A DNA stretch of 64,000 nucleotides from Woodsholea maritima DSM 17123 (lineage in GTDB: Bacteria; Pseudomonadota; Alphaproteobacteria; Caulobacterales; Maricaulaceae): NCBI RefSeq assembly GCF_000382325.1, contig NZ_KB908057.1:1-64000 (forward strand), given 5' to 3'. This document shows, one piece after another, positions 53,965 to 63,193 of this stretch; positions within the stretch are counted from its first letter, which is position 1, and each line of letters starts with the position of its first letter. A program made the position numbers and the translations under genes. The notes beneath the pieces are model-generated. The model was given only the letters and a program-made list of their open reading frames with translations, did not search any database and was not told where the DNA came from.

Positions 53965-54966
53965 CTAATGGCCTTCTTCGGTCAAGGGGCGAGAGAGAAG
54001 CGCCGTGATCATCTCCTCCACCCCGGCCCCACCGGATAGGATGTGATGCACGCCCTGGCAGATCGGCATATCAACCCCGTGCTTGGCGGCCAGCTCTACA
54101 ATAGCTGGTGCACTGGCGACACCCTCCGTGACAGCGCGCCGCTCACCCATGATCGCGTCCAGGCTTTGACCCTGACCCAGCGCCAGGCCGCACGACATAT
54201 TGCGTGATTGCGGCGAGGAACACGTCAGCACCAGATCGCCCAGCCCGCATAGGCCGCTTAGGGTTTCGCGCTTGGCCCCCATCGCGATGGCCAGGCGCGT
54301 CAGTTCCGCAAATCCGCGCGAAATGAGGGCCGCATGGGCAGATTTACCCAGGCCCTTGCCTTCAGAAATCCCGCAGGCAATGGCGAGCACGTTTTTCACC
54401 GCCCCGCCAATTTCCGCGCCGATCAGATCATCGGCATAATAGGGCCGGAAGGTTGGCGCGCTGATCGCCTGCATCAGGGCTTTACCCAGGGTTTCATCGG
54501 CACAGGCAAGGGTGACCGCGGTGGGAAGGCCTTTGGCGACATCAATGGCAAAGCTGGGTCCAGATAACACGGCGGCGCGGGCCTTGGGATTGGTCTCGGC
54601 CAGGACCTCACTCATCATCATCAGGCTGCCGCGCTCAATGCCTTTGGAACAGAGCACGATGGGAAGGCCGTCGCGGGTATGGGGCACAAATTGCGTCATG
54701 ACTGCGCGCATATGTTGGGCGGGGGTCACGGACAGGATGGCGTCACAGGCGGCGAGATCACTTAAAGTCTGCGTGGCGCGTAAAGCGGGATCGAGCGTGA
54801 CGCCGGGCAGAAATACCGTGTTCTCATGGGCGCTATTGATGGCCTCGACCACATCGCCTTCATAGGCCCAAAGCGTAACCTGGCGACCGGCTTTGGCGGC
54901 GGTCTGCGCCAGGGCAGTGCCCCAGGCCCCCGCCCCAATCACACCAATATGTTTGATCTCGCTCAT
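53965..54966 (-). CDS. gpsA: Glycerol-3-phosphate dehydrogenase [NAD(P)+]
   Basis: 333 aa from the ATG at 54966. The nucleotide-binding loop is [14 protein letters not shown] at residues ~7-20; the catalytic lysine lies in [15 protein letters not shown] near 190, with [10 protein letters not shown] and VLSGPSFA also typical. It reduces dihydroxyacetone phosphate to sn-glycerol-3-phosphate for phospholipids. It follows tsaD by 26 bp. Confidence 0.96.
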   Translation of the reverse strand: MSEIKHIGVIGAGAWGTALAQTAAKAGRQVTLWAYEGDVVEAINSAHENTVFLPGVTLDPALRATQTLSDLAACDAILSVTPAQHMRAVMTQFVPHTRDGLPIVLCSKGIERGSLMMMSEVLAETNPKARAAVLSGPSFAIDVAKGLPTAVTLACADETLGKALMQAISAPTFRPYYADDLIGAEIGGAVKNVLAIACGISEGKGLGKSAHAALISRGFAELTRLAIAMGAKRETLSGLCGLGDLVLTCSSPQSRNMSCGLALGQGQSLDAIMGERRAVTEGVASAPAIVELAAKHGVDMPICQGVHHILSGGAGVEEMITALLSRPLTEEGH

Positions 54967-54992
54967 TGTTTGTCTCCAAGGCAAGGGATGGC

Positions 54993-56102
54993 TCAGGCTT
55001 TGGGGCCTTTACGCCCAGCCCCGGTTTTTGGCGTGGCCAGCGCAGCGGCTTCATCAAGGGGCCAGCGCGCACGCGCCGGGGCAGTCAAAGGATCGGTCAA
55101 GCCGCGCTTCAATCGCTCCGCACCGGCCAGAGCGATCATCGCGGCATTATCAGTACAGTATTCGTGCGGCGGGGCAATCAGGGTGAAGCCTTCTTCGCGG
55201 GCCAAATCGGTGAGACGGGTGCGAATGGCGCTGTTGGCCGCAACCCCGCCGGCCACGATCAGGGGTAAAGGCTCGGTTAGGTTTGGGAAGCGGTCTTTGA
55301 AGATCGCCATGGCGCGCGCGGTGCGCTGGGCCAGATGGCGTGCAATGGCGTTTTGGGTGGCTGCGGCGAGATCGGCTTTATCGGCGTCGCTGGGATTTTC
55401 AAGCGCGTCATAGGCGCGCTTGACCGCCGTTTTCAGGCCCGCAAAAGAAAAATCGCAACTTTTATCCTTGGCGAGCATCACCGGAAGCGTGAAGCGTTCG
55501 GGCGCGCTGGCCTGGCGGGCCAGGCGCTCTACCGCGGGGCCGCCCGGAAATCCAAGTCCCATGATTTTTGCAGTTTTATCAAAGGCTTCCCCGGCGGCAT
55601 CATCAAGGGTGGAGCCAAGCCGGGTGATCTGGCCAATATCTTCCACGATCAATAATTGGGTATGACCGCCCGAAACGAGGAGCAGCAGATAGGGAAAGGC
55701 CACAGGCGCGCTCAAACGCGCGGACAGGGCATGGCCCTCTAAATGATTGACGGCAATCAAGGGCTTACCGGTGCCCAGCGCTAAACCTTTGGCGGTCATC
55801 AGGGCGGCCATCACCCCACCGATCAGACCCGGCCCGGCGGTTGCGGCAATGGCATCCAAGGCGTCGAATCGCAGATCCGCGGCCTCCATCACCTGGGCGA
55901 CCAGCCCATCCATACGCTCGGCATGGGCGCGTGCGGCAATTTCCGGGACAACCCCGCCAAAGGGGGCGTGGGCGGCGTTTTGGCTTTGTACGGCATTGGC
56001 CAAAACCTCAACTTTTCCCGTGGCATATAGGCGCACTATGGCTGCGGCTGTATCGTCACAGCTCGATTCCAGGCCCAAAACAGTCCAAGATACCGCTTCC
56101 AT
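54993..56102 (-). CDS. tsaD: tRNA N6-adenosine threonylcarbamoyltransferase TsaD
   Basis: 369 aa from the ATG at 56102; a GTG at 56135 would add 11 residues. The ASKHA-fold protein has [14 protein letters not shown] at the N-terminus, metal-binding histidines in [19 protein letters not shown] and the C-terminal [13 protein letters not shown]. It transfers the threonylcarbamoyl group to A37 of ANN-reading tRNAs. TsaE is encoded at 6.1-6.6 kb. It is divergent from hemC. Confidence 0.96.
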   Translation of the reverse strand: MEAVSWTVLGLESSCDDTAAAIVRLYATGKVEVLANAVQSQNAAHAPFGGVVPEIAARAHAERMDGLVAQVMEAADLRFDALDAIAATAGPGLIGGVMAALMTAKGLALGTGKPLIAVNHLEGHALSARLSAPVAFPYLLLLVSGGHTQLLIVEDIGQITRLGSTLDDAAGEAFDKTAKIMGLGFPGGPAVERLARQASAPERFTLPVMLAKDKSCDFSFAGLKTAVKRAYDALENPSDADKADLAAATQNAIARHLAQRTARAMAIFKDRFPNLTEPLPLIVAGGVAANSAIRTRLTDLAREEGFTLIAPPHEYCTDNAAMIALAGAERLKRGLTDPLTAPARARWPLDEAAALATPKTGAGRKGPKA

Positions 56103-56227
56103 TTGGGCGGCGTGATTAACAGGAAAATCAGACACTTTGGTTTTGTTAGTCCACGAAATTGAGTAACACCTAGGTCTTCGTTAGCGCCCCGCCCGCCAAA
56201 ACACAAGAAATCGAGACGTTAAAGCCC

Positions 56228-57187
56228 GTGACCCCCTTACCGATTGCCACCCGCACATCCCCTTTAGCTATGGCGCAAACGCGCATGGTGCAAGCCGCAC
56301 TGGGCGCTGCCCAAGGTTTTGACAGTGTGGAGACCGATCGCGCCTTTCCCATTGTGGGGATGAGCACAACGGGGGATCAGATCCAGGACCGCGCCTTATT
56401 GGCGGCGGGCGGCAAGGGGCTGTTCACCCAAGAGCTGGAAGCGGCCTTGATGGACGGCCGGGTCGCCTTCGCCGTACACTCGATGAAAGATGTGCCCACG
56501 CGCTTGCCGGACGGTTTGGTCATCGCCGCGATGATGGAACGTGAAGACCCCAGCGATGTGTTGCTGACCCGCGATGGCGCGGCGACTTTGGCCGACCTGC
56601 CCCAGGGCGCAAAACTGGGCACAGCCTCGATCCGGCGCCAGGCCCAGGCGCTCCATCAGCGCCCCGATCTGCAAATCTCGCTTCTACGCGGCAATGTCGA
56701 TACGCGCTTGGCGAAGTTGGAAAGCGGCGCAGTGGATGCGACCTTCCTTGCGAAGGCGGGCTTAAAGCGTTTGGGCCGCCCGCAAGGGGCGTTACCGGGC
56801 ATGGATCTGTCCGCGATGTTGCCCGCCGTGGGTCAAGGCGCGGTAGGGATTGAATTGAAGGCGGATAATGGCGCAGCGGTTGCAGCTCTGGCCCCGCTTA
56901 ATCATCTTGATACGCAATTGGCGGTCACGGCCGAGCGCGCGTTTTTAGATGCGCTGGATGGATCGTGCCGCACGCCGATTGCCGCTTATGGCCAGCGCGA
57001 GGATGATGATCATTTCCTCTTGAAGGGTGAGGTTTATTCGCCCGATGGAGCGCGGGCCTGGTCACGCTCCATACGGATTATTTTGGGCCAAGATCCCCTA
57101 GCAAGTGTGCGTGAGGCCGGGTATGCTATGGGCAGAGACCTTAAAGCAGAGGGCGGAGCCGCCCTTATTCAGGCCTTGGCACCATGA
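56228..57187 (+). CDS. hemC: Hydroxymethylbilane synthase
   Basis: 319 aa from a GTG. ATRTSPLAMAQT at the N-terminus, HSMKDVPT near residue 80, ASIRRQAQ near 130 and the cofactor cysteine in LDGSCRTPIAAYG near 245, to which the dipyrromethane primer is attached, define the enzyme. It links four porphobilinogens into hydroxymethylbilane. It overlaps hemD by four bases. Confidence 0.96.
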   Translation: MTPLPIATRTSPLAMAQTRMVQAALGAAQGFDSVETDRAFPIVGMSTTGDQIQDRALLAAGGKGLFTQELEAALMDGRVAFAVHSMKDVPTRLPDGLVIAAMMEREDPSDVLLTRDGAATLADLPQGAKLGTASIRRQAQALHQRPDLQISLLRGNVDTRLAKLESGAVDATFLAKAGLKRLGRPQGALPGMDLSAMLPAVGQGAVGIELKADNGAAVAALAPLNHLDTQLAVTAERAFLDALDGSCRTPIAAYGQREDDDHFLLKGEVYSPDGARAWSRSIRIILGQDPLASVREAGYAMGRDLKAEGGAALIQALAP

Positions 57188-57906
57188 GCGGACCGCGCAT
57201 CCTCATCACGCGCACCCAGCCGGGTGCAGCCCGCACGGCCCTGAAGGTCAAAGATGCGGGCTATACCCCCATGATGAGCCCGGTTTCCAGCGTTGCGATT
57301 ACCGGGGTTCAGCCTCATCTCGACGGGGTCAGCGATCTTGCGTTTACCAGCGCCAATGGCGTGCGTGCGTTTGCGGTGATGACGGAGATGGGCCGCGATC
57401 TGCCGGTCCATTGCGTGGGCTCGGTCACGGCGGAAACCGCTGCGAGTGCAGGCTTCACGCATGTTCACTCCGCTGATGGCGATATCAGCGATCTCTTGGC
57501 TGAGATTATTGCGGCCAAGCCTGAAGGTGTGGTTTTGCATGGGCGCGGGGCGGATCAGGCCGGGGATTTGACCGGCTCTCTTCGCAGTGCCGGGTTCAAG
57601 GCCAATGATTGCATTTTATACTGCGCTGAACAGGTGGATGGCCTGACGCAAAATGCCCGCGATTGCCTCACCAAGGGGTGTCTCGATGGTGTGATGATCC
57701 ATTCGGAAAAAGGCGCGATCCGGTTTTTACGCCTGGTCGCGGATGCGGGCCTTAGCGCCTATATCGACCGCTTGGTCTTTGTCAGTATTTCACGCGCGGC
57801 GGGCTCTCCGCTGGCGGATGCGGGGCTTTTGAACCTGCATGTGGCAAAGCGTCCTGACGATCTTTCCATGTTAATGACGCTAAAAGAGGTTCTGCCGGTA
57901 GATTGA
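57184..57906 (+). CDS. hemD: Uroporphyrinogen-III synthase
   Basis: 240 aa. The family is poorly conserved, but ILITRTQPGAARTALKVKDAGYTPMMSPV at the start, FTSANGVRAFA near residue 58 and the place directly after hemC (ATGA overlap) identify it. It closes and inverts ring D of hydroxymethylbilane. It leads into the Mic60-hemY pair, 55 bp downstream. Confidence 0.9.
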   Translation: MSGPRILITRTQPGAARTALKVKDAGYTPMMSPVSSVAITGVQPHLDGVSDLAFTSANGVRAFAVMTEMGRDLPVHCVGSVTAETAASAGFTHVHSADGDISDLLAEIIAAKPEGVVLHGRGADQAGDLTGSLRSAGFKANDCILYCAEQVDGLTQNARDCLTKGCLDGVMIHSEKGAIRFLRLVADAGLSAYIDRLVFVSISRAAGSPLADAGLLNLHVAKRPDDLSMLMTLKEVLPVD

Positions 57907-57961
57907 GCGCGCGCGCCGCATTAAGATGGGTTAACGCGCGATTTGCTTAAAGGACCGGTCC

Positions 57962-59272
57962 ATGTCTGCTTCATCCTCCCCACCCCCTGGTGAGCCTGAA
58001 CCCGTTGATGCGGAATTTGAACCGGCTGCGCCTGACGGTGCGCCGGATCAGCCGCGCCCAGAGACACCCGTTAAACCCATAAAAGCGGGGCTGGGCCTGG
58101 GCGGGGCCTTGAGTGTTATCGTGCTGTCTGGACTGGTCAGTGGCGCGGTTGCTTACGCGGTGATCAGTTTTATGCCGTCTGCGGGGCCAGCGTCGGATGC
58201 GCCGGACCTGTCGGCGTTCGAGCGCCGCATCGCCGCGCTGGAAACTTCACCTCAGCCGAGCGGTTTTGATCCCTCGCCTTTGGAAGAGCGTCTGGGTGCC
58301 CTTGAAGCAGATCAGGCCCGCATGACTGCGCTGACTGATCGGTTAGACAGTTTAGAGGCCAGCTTAGAAACCGGCGGTATTCCCACCTCTGAAGCCGGGG
58401 CGGTGAGCGCGCCTGAGGGCTATGCTCAGCTCACCCAGGATGTGGCGGATTTGCGCGCCCGCCTCGATCAGAATGAGGCAGCGGATGCCCAGCTTTTGTC
58501 ACAGATTCAGGCCCTCGCCACGGCTACACCGCAAGACGCTGCCAATACGGATGACCAAGCGGCATTCAGCCGTCAATTGGCCGATCTCTCTGATCGTTTG
58601 ACCATCATTCGCGAGGATCTGGAGCGTCAGGCTCAAGCGTTGGATGCGTTGAGCGCCGGACAAAGCGCGCCTTTCGATCCTTCGGGTTTAGAAGCCGCGC
58701 TCGCCAGCCTGTCTGAGCGTTTGGACGAGACCGATGGGCGTTTGGGTCAGCTTTCTCAATCAAGCCAGAGCGCAGATCTGCAAACGCTTTCGGCGCGGGC
58801 CTTGGCCCTGTCGGCGCTGGGCGATGCGGCCTCGCGCGCAACGCCTTTTGAGGCGGAACGTGCCGCCCTGGCGCGGGTCTGGCGCGGGCAAGAGGATGTG
58901 ATCGCGCTGGAAGGTCCCGCACGTTCAGGCGTACCCACATTAAATGATCTCGCCCGGCAATTTCCGGGCAATGAGATCCGTTCCGCCGCGGGTACAGGCG
59001 CGCTCTTGTTCGGGCTGATCAAAACCCGGCCCAGTGAAGATCAGGCCGGTGAAGGGCCAGCGGCTCTAACCACGCAGGCGGAACGCCGCCTCGCCGCCAA
59101 TGATCTCGCCGGAGCGATTGGCCTGGTGGAGCGTTTAGAAGGCGAGCCCGCTCAAGCGGCCCAGGCCTGGTTGATCGCCGCGCGTGAACGCCAGCGGGTC
59201 AATGCTCATCTCGATCGTCTTCGTACGGATTTAACCGCGCTCAGCGCCAGCCAAGGGGTTGATCCCACATGA
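57962..59272 (+). CDS. Mitofilin/Mic60-like inner-membrane protein
   Basis: 436 aa. A ~40-residue acidic, proline-rich N-terminus is followed by one membrane helix (~45-68) and a long coiled-coil region (~80-280) rich in Leu heptads (SLEASLETGG, LTQDVADLRARLDQNEAADAQLL). The C-terminal part (FEAERAALARVWRGQEDVIALEGPARSGVPTLNDLARQFP) is the mitofilin-type signature. Alphaproteobacterial Mic60 relatives, the ancestors of the crista-junction protein, sit between hemD and hemY, as here. It probably shapes or tethers the inner membrane from the periplasmic side. Confidence 0.85.
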   Translation: MSASSSPPPGEPEPVDAEFEPAAPDGAPDQPRPETPVKPIKAGLGLGGALSVIVLSGLVSGAVAYAVISFMPSAGPASDAPDLSAFERRIAALETSPQPSGFDPSPLEERLGALEADQARMTALTDRLDSLEASLETGGIPTSEAGAVSAPEGYAQLTQDVADLRARLDQNEAADAQLLSQIQALATATPQDAANTDDQAAFSRQLADLSDRLTIIREDLERQAQALDALSAGQSAPFDPSGLEAALASLSERLDETDGRLGQLSQSSQSADLQTLSARALALSALGDAASRATPFEAERAALARVWRGQEDVIALEGPARSGVPTLNDLARQFPGNEIRSAAGTGALLFGLIKTRPSEDQAGEGPAALTTQAERRLAANDLAGAIGLVERLEGEPAQAAQAWLIAARERQRVNAHLDRLRTDLTALSASQGVDPT

Positions 59273-60714
59273 TCCGCCTGATTCTGACAGTTATTTTATG
59301 CGTTTTAACCGCGGCGGCGTCGGTCTGGTTGACCCTTAACCCCGGCACGGTTGCGATTGATTTTCTGGGCCAGCATTATGAAGGCCCTTTTGCATTAGGT
59401 GTGGGCCTCTTACTGGTCGCGACCTTTATCCTGGTTCTGATTTGGCGCGGTGTGGCGCTCGCCTGGACCGCGCCGGATGCATGGCGACGCTTTCGCACCC
59501 GTCGTCGGCGTGAACAGGGTTTTGATGCGTTAGAGCGCGCCTTGATCGCGGCGGCGGCCGGGGAAGGTGAGCTGGCCGTGCGCCAGGCCGCACGCGCCGA
59601 TGCCTTGCTGGATCGGCCGGCTCTCTCGCGCTTATTGGCCGCACGTGCGGCAGAGGCTGCGGGTGATCTTGCCTCCGCTCAAACCCATTATGAAGCCCTT
59701 TTGGAGGCCCCAAAAACCCGCCTCGTTGCGCAGCGCGGTCTGGCGCAATTGGCGTTAGAACAGAATGATGCGGCCAGCACGGTGCGTCATGCCGGGGATG
59801 CCTTTGCCAATTCACCTCAGGCGCGCTGGGCCTTTGAAGCGCTGTTCAATGCCCAGGTCGCTGAAGCGCGCTGGAGCGATGCGGTCGATACCTTGGTAGA
59901 GGGCGAACGGCGCAAACATATCGCGCCAGATCGTGCCAAACGTCGGCGCGCGGTTTTATTGACGGCGCAGGCCCATGCCTGTGCCCAATCCGATCCCGAT
60001 CAGGCGATGGATCTGGCCGAACGCGCCTGTTCGGCTTCTCCGGGCTTTGCCCCGGCGGCGGATCTCGCCGGGACGCTGCTCTCAGAGCGTCGTCGCCATA
60101 AGCGCGCCTGTGATGTCATCGAGGCGGCCTGGACGATTACGCCGCACCCGGCGCTGGCGCGCACCTATGGGGCTTTGCGCAAATCCGACACCAAGCCCAA
60201 GCGTGCAGAGCGTTTGCGCGCCTTGGCCGATTTGCGTCCTGAGCATCGCGAATCGCAACTCTTGCGCGCTGAAATCGCGCTCGATAATGCCAATCCGGAA
60301 GGTGCGCGTGAGGCCTTAGGGCCGATCCTGGCCCAAGAACGCCCAACGGCGCGGCTCTATGCCCTGGGCGCACGCCTGGCGCATTTAGAGGGCCGTGAGG
60401 ATGAAGCGCGCCGCTTTATGGCGCGCGCCGCCCATGCCCCCGGTGAAGCCGATTGGTCGGATATTGATGGTGAGGGCCAGGCCTTTCGCTATGGCGCAGA
60501 AGACTGGAAGCGTATGGTCTACACCTATGGTGATGAGAACCGCTTGATCCATCCGCGCTATGAGCGGTTTGAAATTGCAGCCGAAGCTGCGCCAGAGACC
60601 TTGCTGCTCGATGCGCCCAAAGCCACAAGAGCGCAGACAGATGTTAAGACTCAGGCGGTTTATTTCGAACCTGGAAAAGCCCCCGATGATCCCGGCATCA
60701 TGGATGGCGATTAA
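59269..60714 (+). CDS. hemY: HemY-like TPR membrane protein
   Basis: 481 aa, ATGA-overlapping the Mic60 gene. Two N-terminal membrane helices (~3-22 and ~38-62) are followed by the HemY_N signature (AWRRFRTRRRREQGFDALERALIAAAAGEGELAVRQAARAD) and a long series of TPR-like helices. This HemY is the proteobacterial TPR protein tied to heme genes, not the protoporphyrinogen oxidase of the same name. Its exact role is unresolved. The C-terminal tail is acidic. Confidence 0.9.
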   Translation: MIRLILTVILCVLTAAASVWLTLNPGTVAIDFLGQHYEGPFALGVGLLLVATFILVLIWRGVALAWTAPDAWRRFRTRRRREQGFDALERALIAAAAGEGELAVRQAARADALLDRPALSRLLAARAAEAAGDLASAQTHYEALLEAPKTRLVAQRGLAQLALEQNDAASTVRHAGDAFANSPQARWAFEALFNAQVAEARWSDAVDTLVEGERRKHIAPDRAKRRRAVLLTAQAHACAQSDPDQAMDLAERACSASPGFAPAADLAGTLLSERRRHKRACDVIEAAWTITPHPALARTYGALRKSDTKPKRAERLRALADLRPEHRESQLLRAEIALDNANPEGAREALGPILAQERPTARLYALGARLAHLEGREDEARRFMARAAHAPGEADWSDIDGEGQAFRYGAEDWKRMVYTYGDENRLIHPRYERFEIAAEAAPETLLLDAPKATRAQTDVKTQAVYFEPGKAPDDPGIMDGD

Positions 60715-60752
60715 GTCTTAACGGGAAATGATACTGGGTAATAGGATCAGAT

Positions 60753-61427
60753 ATGGCACGCGCAATCATTGGGGTATGTGGCGGTTCAGCCTCGGGTAAG
60801 ACCACTTTGGCCCATGCGGTGGCCGAAAGCCTCGCCCCGTCGCGCGCTCTGGTCATCTCCGAAGATGATTATTATTTCGATCATGGTTCAACGCCGGGCT
60901 TCAACCCGATGAAGTTCAATTTCGATGATTTGGCCGCCCATGATCATGGCTTGCTGATGGAGCATCTCAAAGCCTTGAAAGCGGGTGAGGTTGTCAACGC
61001 GCCCTCTTATGATTTCAATCTGCATCGGCGCACCCAGGACACCCATCCGCTGGAGCCCCATGACGCCTATGTCGTCGAAGGCATTCATCTCTTTGCTAAT
61101 GAAGAGCTGTGTCAGCTGTTTGATCTACGCGTCTATGTCGATGCGCCTAGCGATATTCGCCTGGCGCGCCGCCTCTTGCGTGATATGAATGAGCGTGGTC
61201 GCAGTGCGCAATCGGTGATCTCGCAATATCTCAAAACCGTGCGCCCTATGCATTTGAAATATACCGAAGCCTTCAAATCGCGCGCTCATATCGTCATCGA
61301 AAATGGCTCGGCCGCGGCTGAGGAAGCGGAAAAACTGGTCAATGTGTTCGACGGCATGGCCCAGGATGTGATCACGCGCCTACGCACCATGATCGCCAGC
61401 CACCCGATCGCCAAACCGGCGGGCTGA
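60753..61427 (+). CDS. udk: Uridine kinase
   Basis: 224 aa. The P-loop is GVCGGSASGKTTLAHA at residues ~7-22, with EDDYYFDHG near 38 and PSYDFNLHRRT near 86, which bind the nucleoside. RRLLRDMNERGRSAQSVISQYLKTVRPMHLKY is the lid region. It makes UMP or CMP from the nucleosides with GTP or ATP. It stands between hemY and tRNA-Thr. Confidence 0.92.
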   Translation: MARAIIGVCGGSASGKTTLAHAVAESLAPSRALVISEDDYYFDHGSTPGFNPMKFNFDDLAAHDHGLLMEHLKALKAGEVVNAPSYDFNLHRRTQDTHPLEPHDAYVVEGIHLFANEELCQLFDLRVYVDAPSDIRLARRLLRDMNERGRSAQSVISQYLKTVRPMHLKYTEAFKSRAHIVIENGSAAAEEAEKLVNVFDGMAQDVITRLRTMIASHPIAKPAG

Positions 61428-61517
61428 AAATTGATGCGCGCACGCCCTTGCGCCACAGAATAATCGGGGGTAATTTCCGCGGCCTGAAACGCGGATGGCT
61501 TGCCTCCGCCTCCATGG

Positions 61518-61593
<76 letters not shown>

Positions 61594-61696
61594 TTTTTCT
61601 GAAAAAATTTTATATATTGTTAGTCTGTTTTTATGTTGAGGCCTTTGCTCCTAAAGAGCGACTCTTAGGTCAGCCCTTTTTTCATTCGCCTTTTCA

Positions 61697-62712
61697 GTTT
61701 CGATCCACGCCCCCGTGAGGGGGCGACATCTCGCCATTGCGATCAACACGAACCAAGTAACGTTTCGATCCACGCCCCCGTGAGGGGGCGACCGCGCAAG
61801 GACCGCACCCGCCCGGTGAGGGTGACAGAGTTTCGATCCACGCCCCCGTGAGGGGGCGACACCATTCTCCCCCCTCAAGCGCGCGCGAAACTCAGTTTCG
61901 ATCCACGCCCCCGTGAGGGGGCGACGGTAATCCGCAGGGCGTGCGGCTATCCAAGCGATGTTTCGATCCACGCCCCCGTGAGGGGGCGACGAGTAGGGTT
62001 GCAGGCTGTCGCTCTCATAGAAGGTTTCGATCCACGCCCCCGTGAGGGGGCGACTCAAACAGCATCGAGCCCAATTGCTCGAATAAATCGTTTCGATCCA
62101 CGCCCCCGTGAGGGGGCGACCGCGCGTGGCTCGCCTCAGCCATTGCCTGCATCGGTGTTTCGATCCACGCCCCCGTGAGGGGGCGACCGTTGTCTGGCAG
62201 TTGACGCAAAGCATAGATTGCCGTTTCGATCCACGCCCCCGTGAGGGGGCGACCTCCAAAGCTGAGCTAACAAAAGTCAATCAGCTTGTTTCGATCCACG
62301 CCCCCGTGAGGGGGCGACAGGCCACGGCTGCATTTAGGCCGCTGTCGATTGGTTTCGATCCACGCCCCCGTGAGGGGGCGACGATGCGGGCGATCACGCT
62401 TTGGCGGAGTTTCTCGTGTTTCGATCCACGCCCCCGTGAGGGGGCGACACTGTCACGGATATTGTGGTCAGATCACACTTGATGTTTCGATCCACGCCCC
62501 CGTGAGGGGGCGACGATGGTAAAAAAGCGCTATACTTTGATGAGGACGATGTTTCGATCCACGCCCCCGTGAGGGGGCGACTTGTTGCGTTCTGGGGATC
62601 GAGTTTTGCGCCAAAGGTTTCGATCCACGCCCCCGTGAGGGGGCGACATTAGACACGGAGGCGAGCCGCGCACGTGGCGTGGTTTCGATCCACGCCCCCG
62701 TGAGGGGGCGAC
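61697..62712 (-). CRISPR. CRISPR array, subtype I-C type, 16 repeats and 15 spacers
   Basis: Sixteen copies of a 31-bp repeat, all identical, begin at 61697, 61762, 61830, 61895, 61960, 62024, 62090, 62157, 62223, 62288, 62352, 62418, 62484, 62551, 62617 and 62682. Spacers are 33-37 bp and all different. Read on the minus strand the repeat starts GTCGCCCCC, holds the GC-rich palindrome CGCCCCCTCACGGGGGCG and ends TGGATCGAAAC, as in subtype I-C repeats. Cas2 and Cas1 lie upstream on the same strand, so the leader is at the right end and the newest spacers should be those near 62.7 kb. The first (leader-distal) repeat shows no decay. Confidence 0.98.
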
Positions 62713-62897
62713 CCGGTAGAGTGTAATAGATTGTTTTTAAGTTTGAAAAACTGATAAATTCGCGAATGTTGATTTTATGGGGGGGCTTGCAACCTGTCGA
62801 GAGCGAGGGGGCGATCAAAAAGTATAAACTTTTCAGCCTAATGTGGTCCGCGCGAAAGTATCAGGATTATCAGCCATGCTTCAGGTTCGCGTGAGGG
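62713..62897 (-). promoter_or_regulatory. CRISPR leader between cas2 and the array
   Basis: 185 bp with an AT-rich part next to the first repeat (about 62723-62780), as usual for leaders. A G-rich block follows, then the short hairpin AAAAGT/AACTTTT (about 62817-62835). GAGGGGGCGA at 62805-62814 copies ten bases of the repeat. A clear promoter cannot be fixed by eye. Confidence 0.75.
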
Positions 62898-63188
62898 CTA
62901 AAGGATAAGCGGGCCGTTTAAATCTGTGGCGGGCTTGGCTCCAACATGCTCAACGCGGCGCGTCCAATTCGATCCTAAATTATAATACCGTAAGCTATCT
63001 GTTTCAGGCTCGATTATGGCTTCAAGACGTGTTTTCAATTTCACCCACAATGCCGGATCGAGTTCAATTTCAAAAACAGAATATTGGACACGTTGACCAT
63101 AATCGCGGCAGGTTTTGGCAATTTGGCGCAGGCGGCGGCGACCTTCAGGCGTATCGGTTCTGACGTCATAAGTGACCAAGATCATCAT
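62898..63188 (-). CDS. cas2: CRISPR-associated endoribonuclease/integrase subunit Cas2
   Basis: 96 aa from the ATG at 63188 (further in-frame starts upstream lie inside cas1). MMILVTYDV gives the first strand with the conserved Asp, followed by RRLRQIAKTCRDYGQRVQYSVFEIEL, the typical Cas2 core, and SLRYYNLGSNW. Cas2 dimers bridge Cas1 pairs in spacer capture. A GGAG site inside cas1 serves it, six bases after the cas1 stop. Confidence 0.96.
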   Translation of the reverse strand: MMILVTYDVRTDTPEGRRRLRQIAKTCRDYGQRVQYSVFEIELDPALWVKLKTRLEAIIEPETDSLRYYNLGSNWTRRVEHVGAKPATDLNGPLIL

Positions 63189-63193
63189 GGCGT

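Noticed and set aside
59269-60714. Reading hemY as protoporphyrinogen oxidase
   Set aside because: The protein has TPR helices and two membrane segments and lacks the FAD-binding motif of the oxidase that shares the name.
61651-62280. Long minus-strand open frame across the CRISPR array
   Set aside because: It only translates the repeats (RPLTGAWIET, SPPHGGVDRN) in shifting frames.
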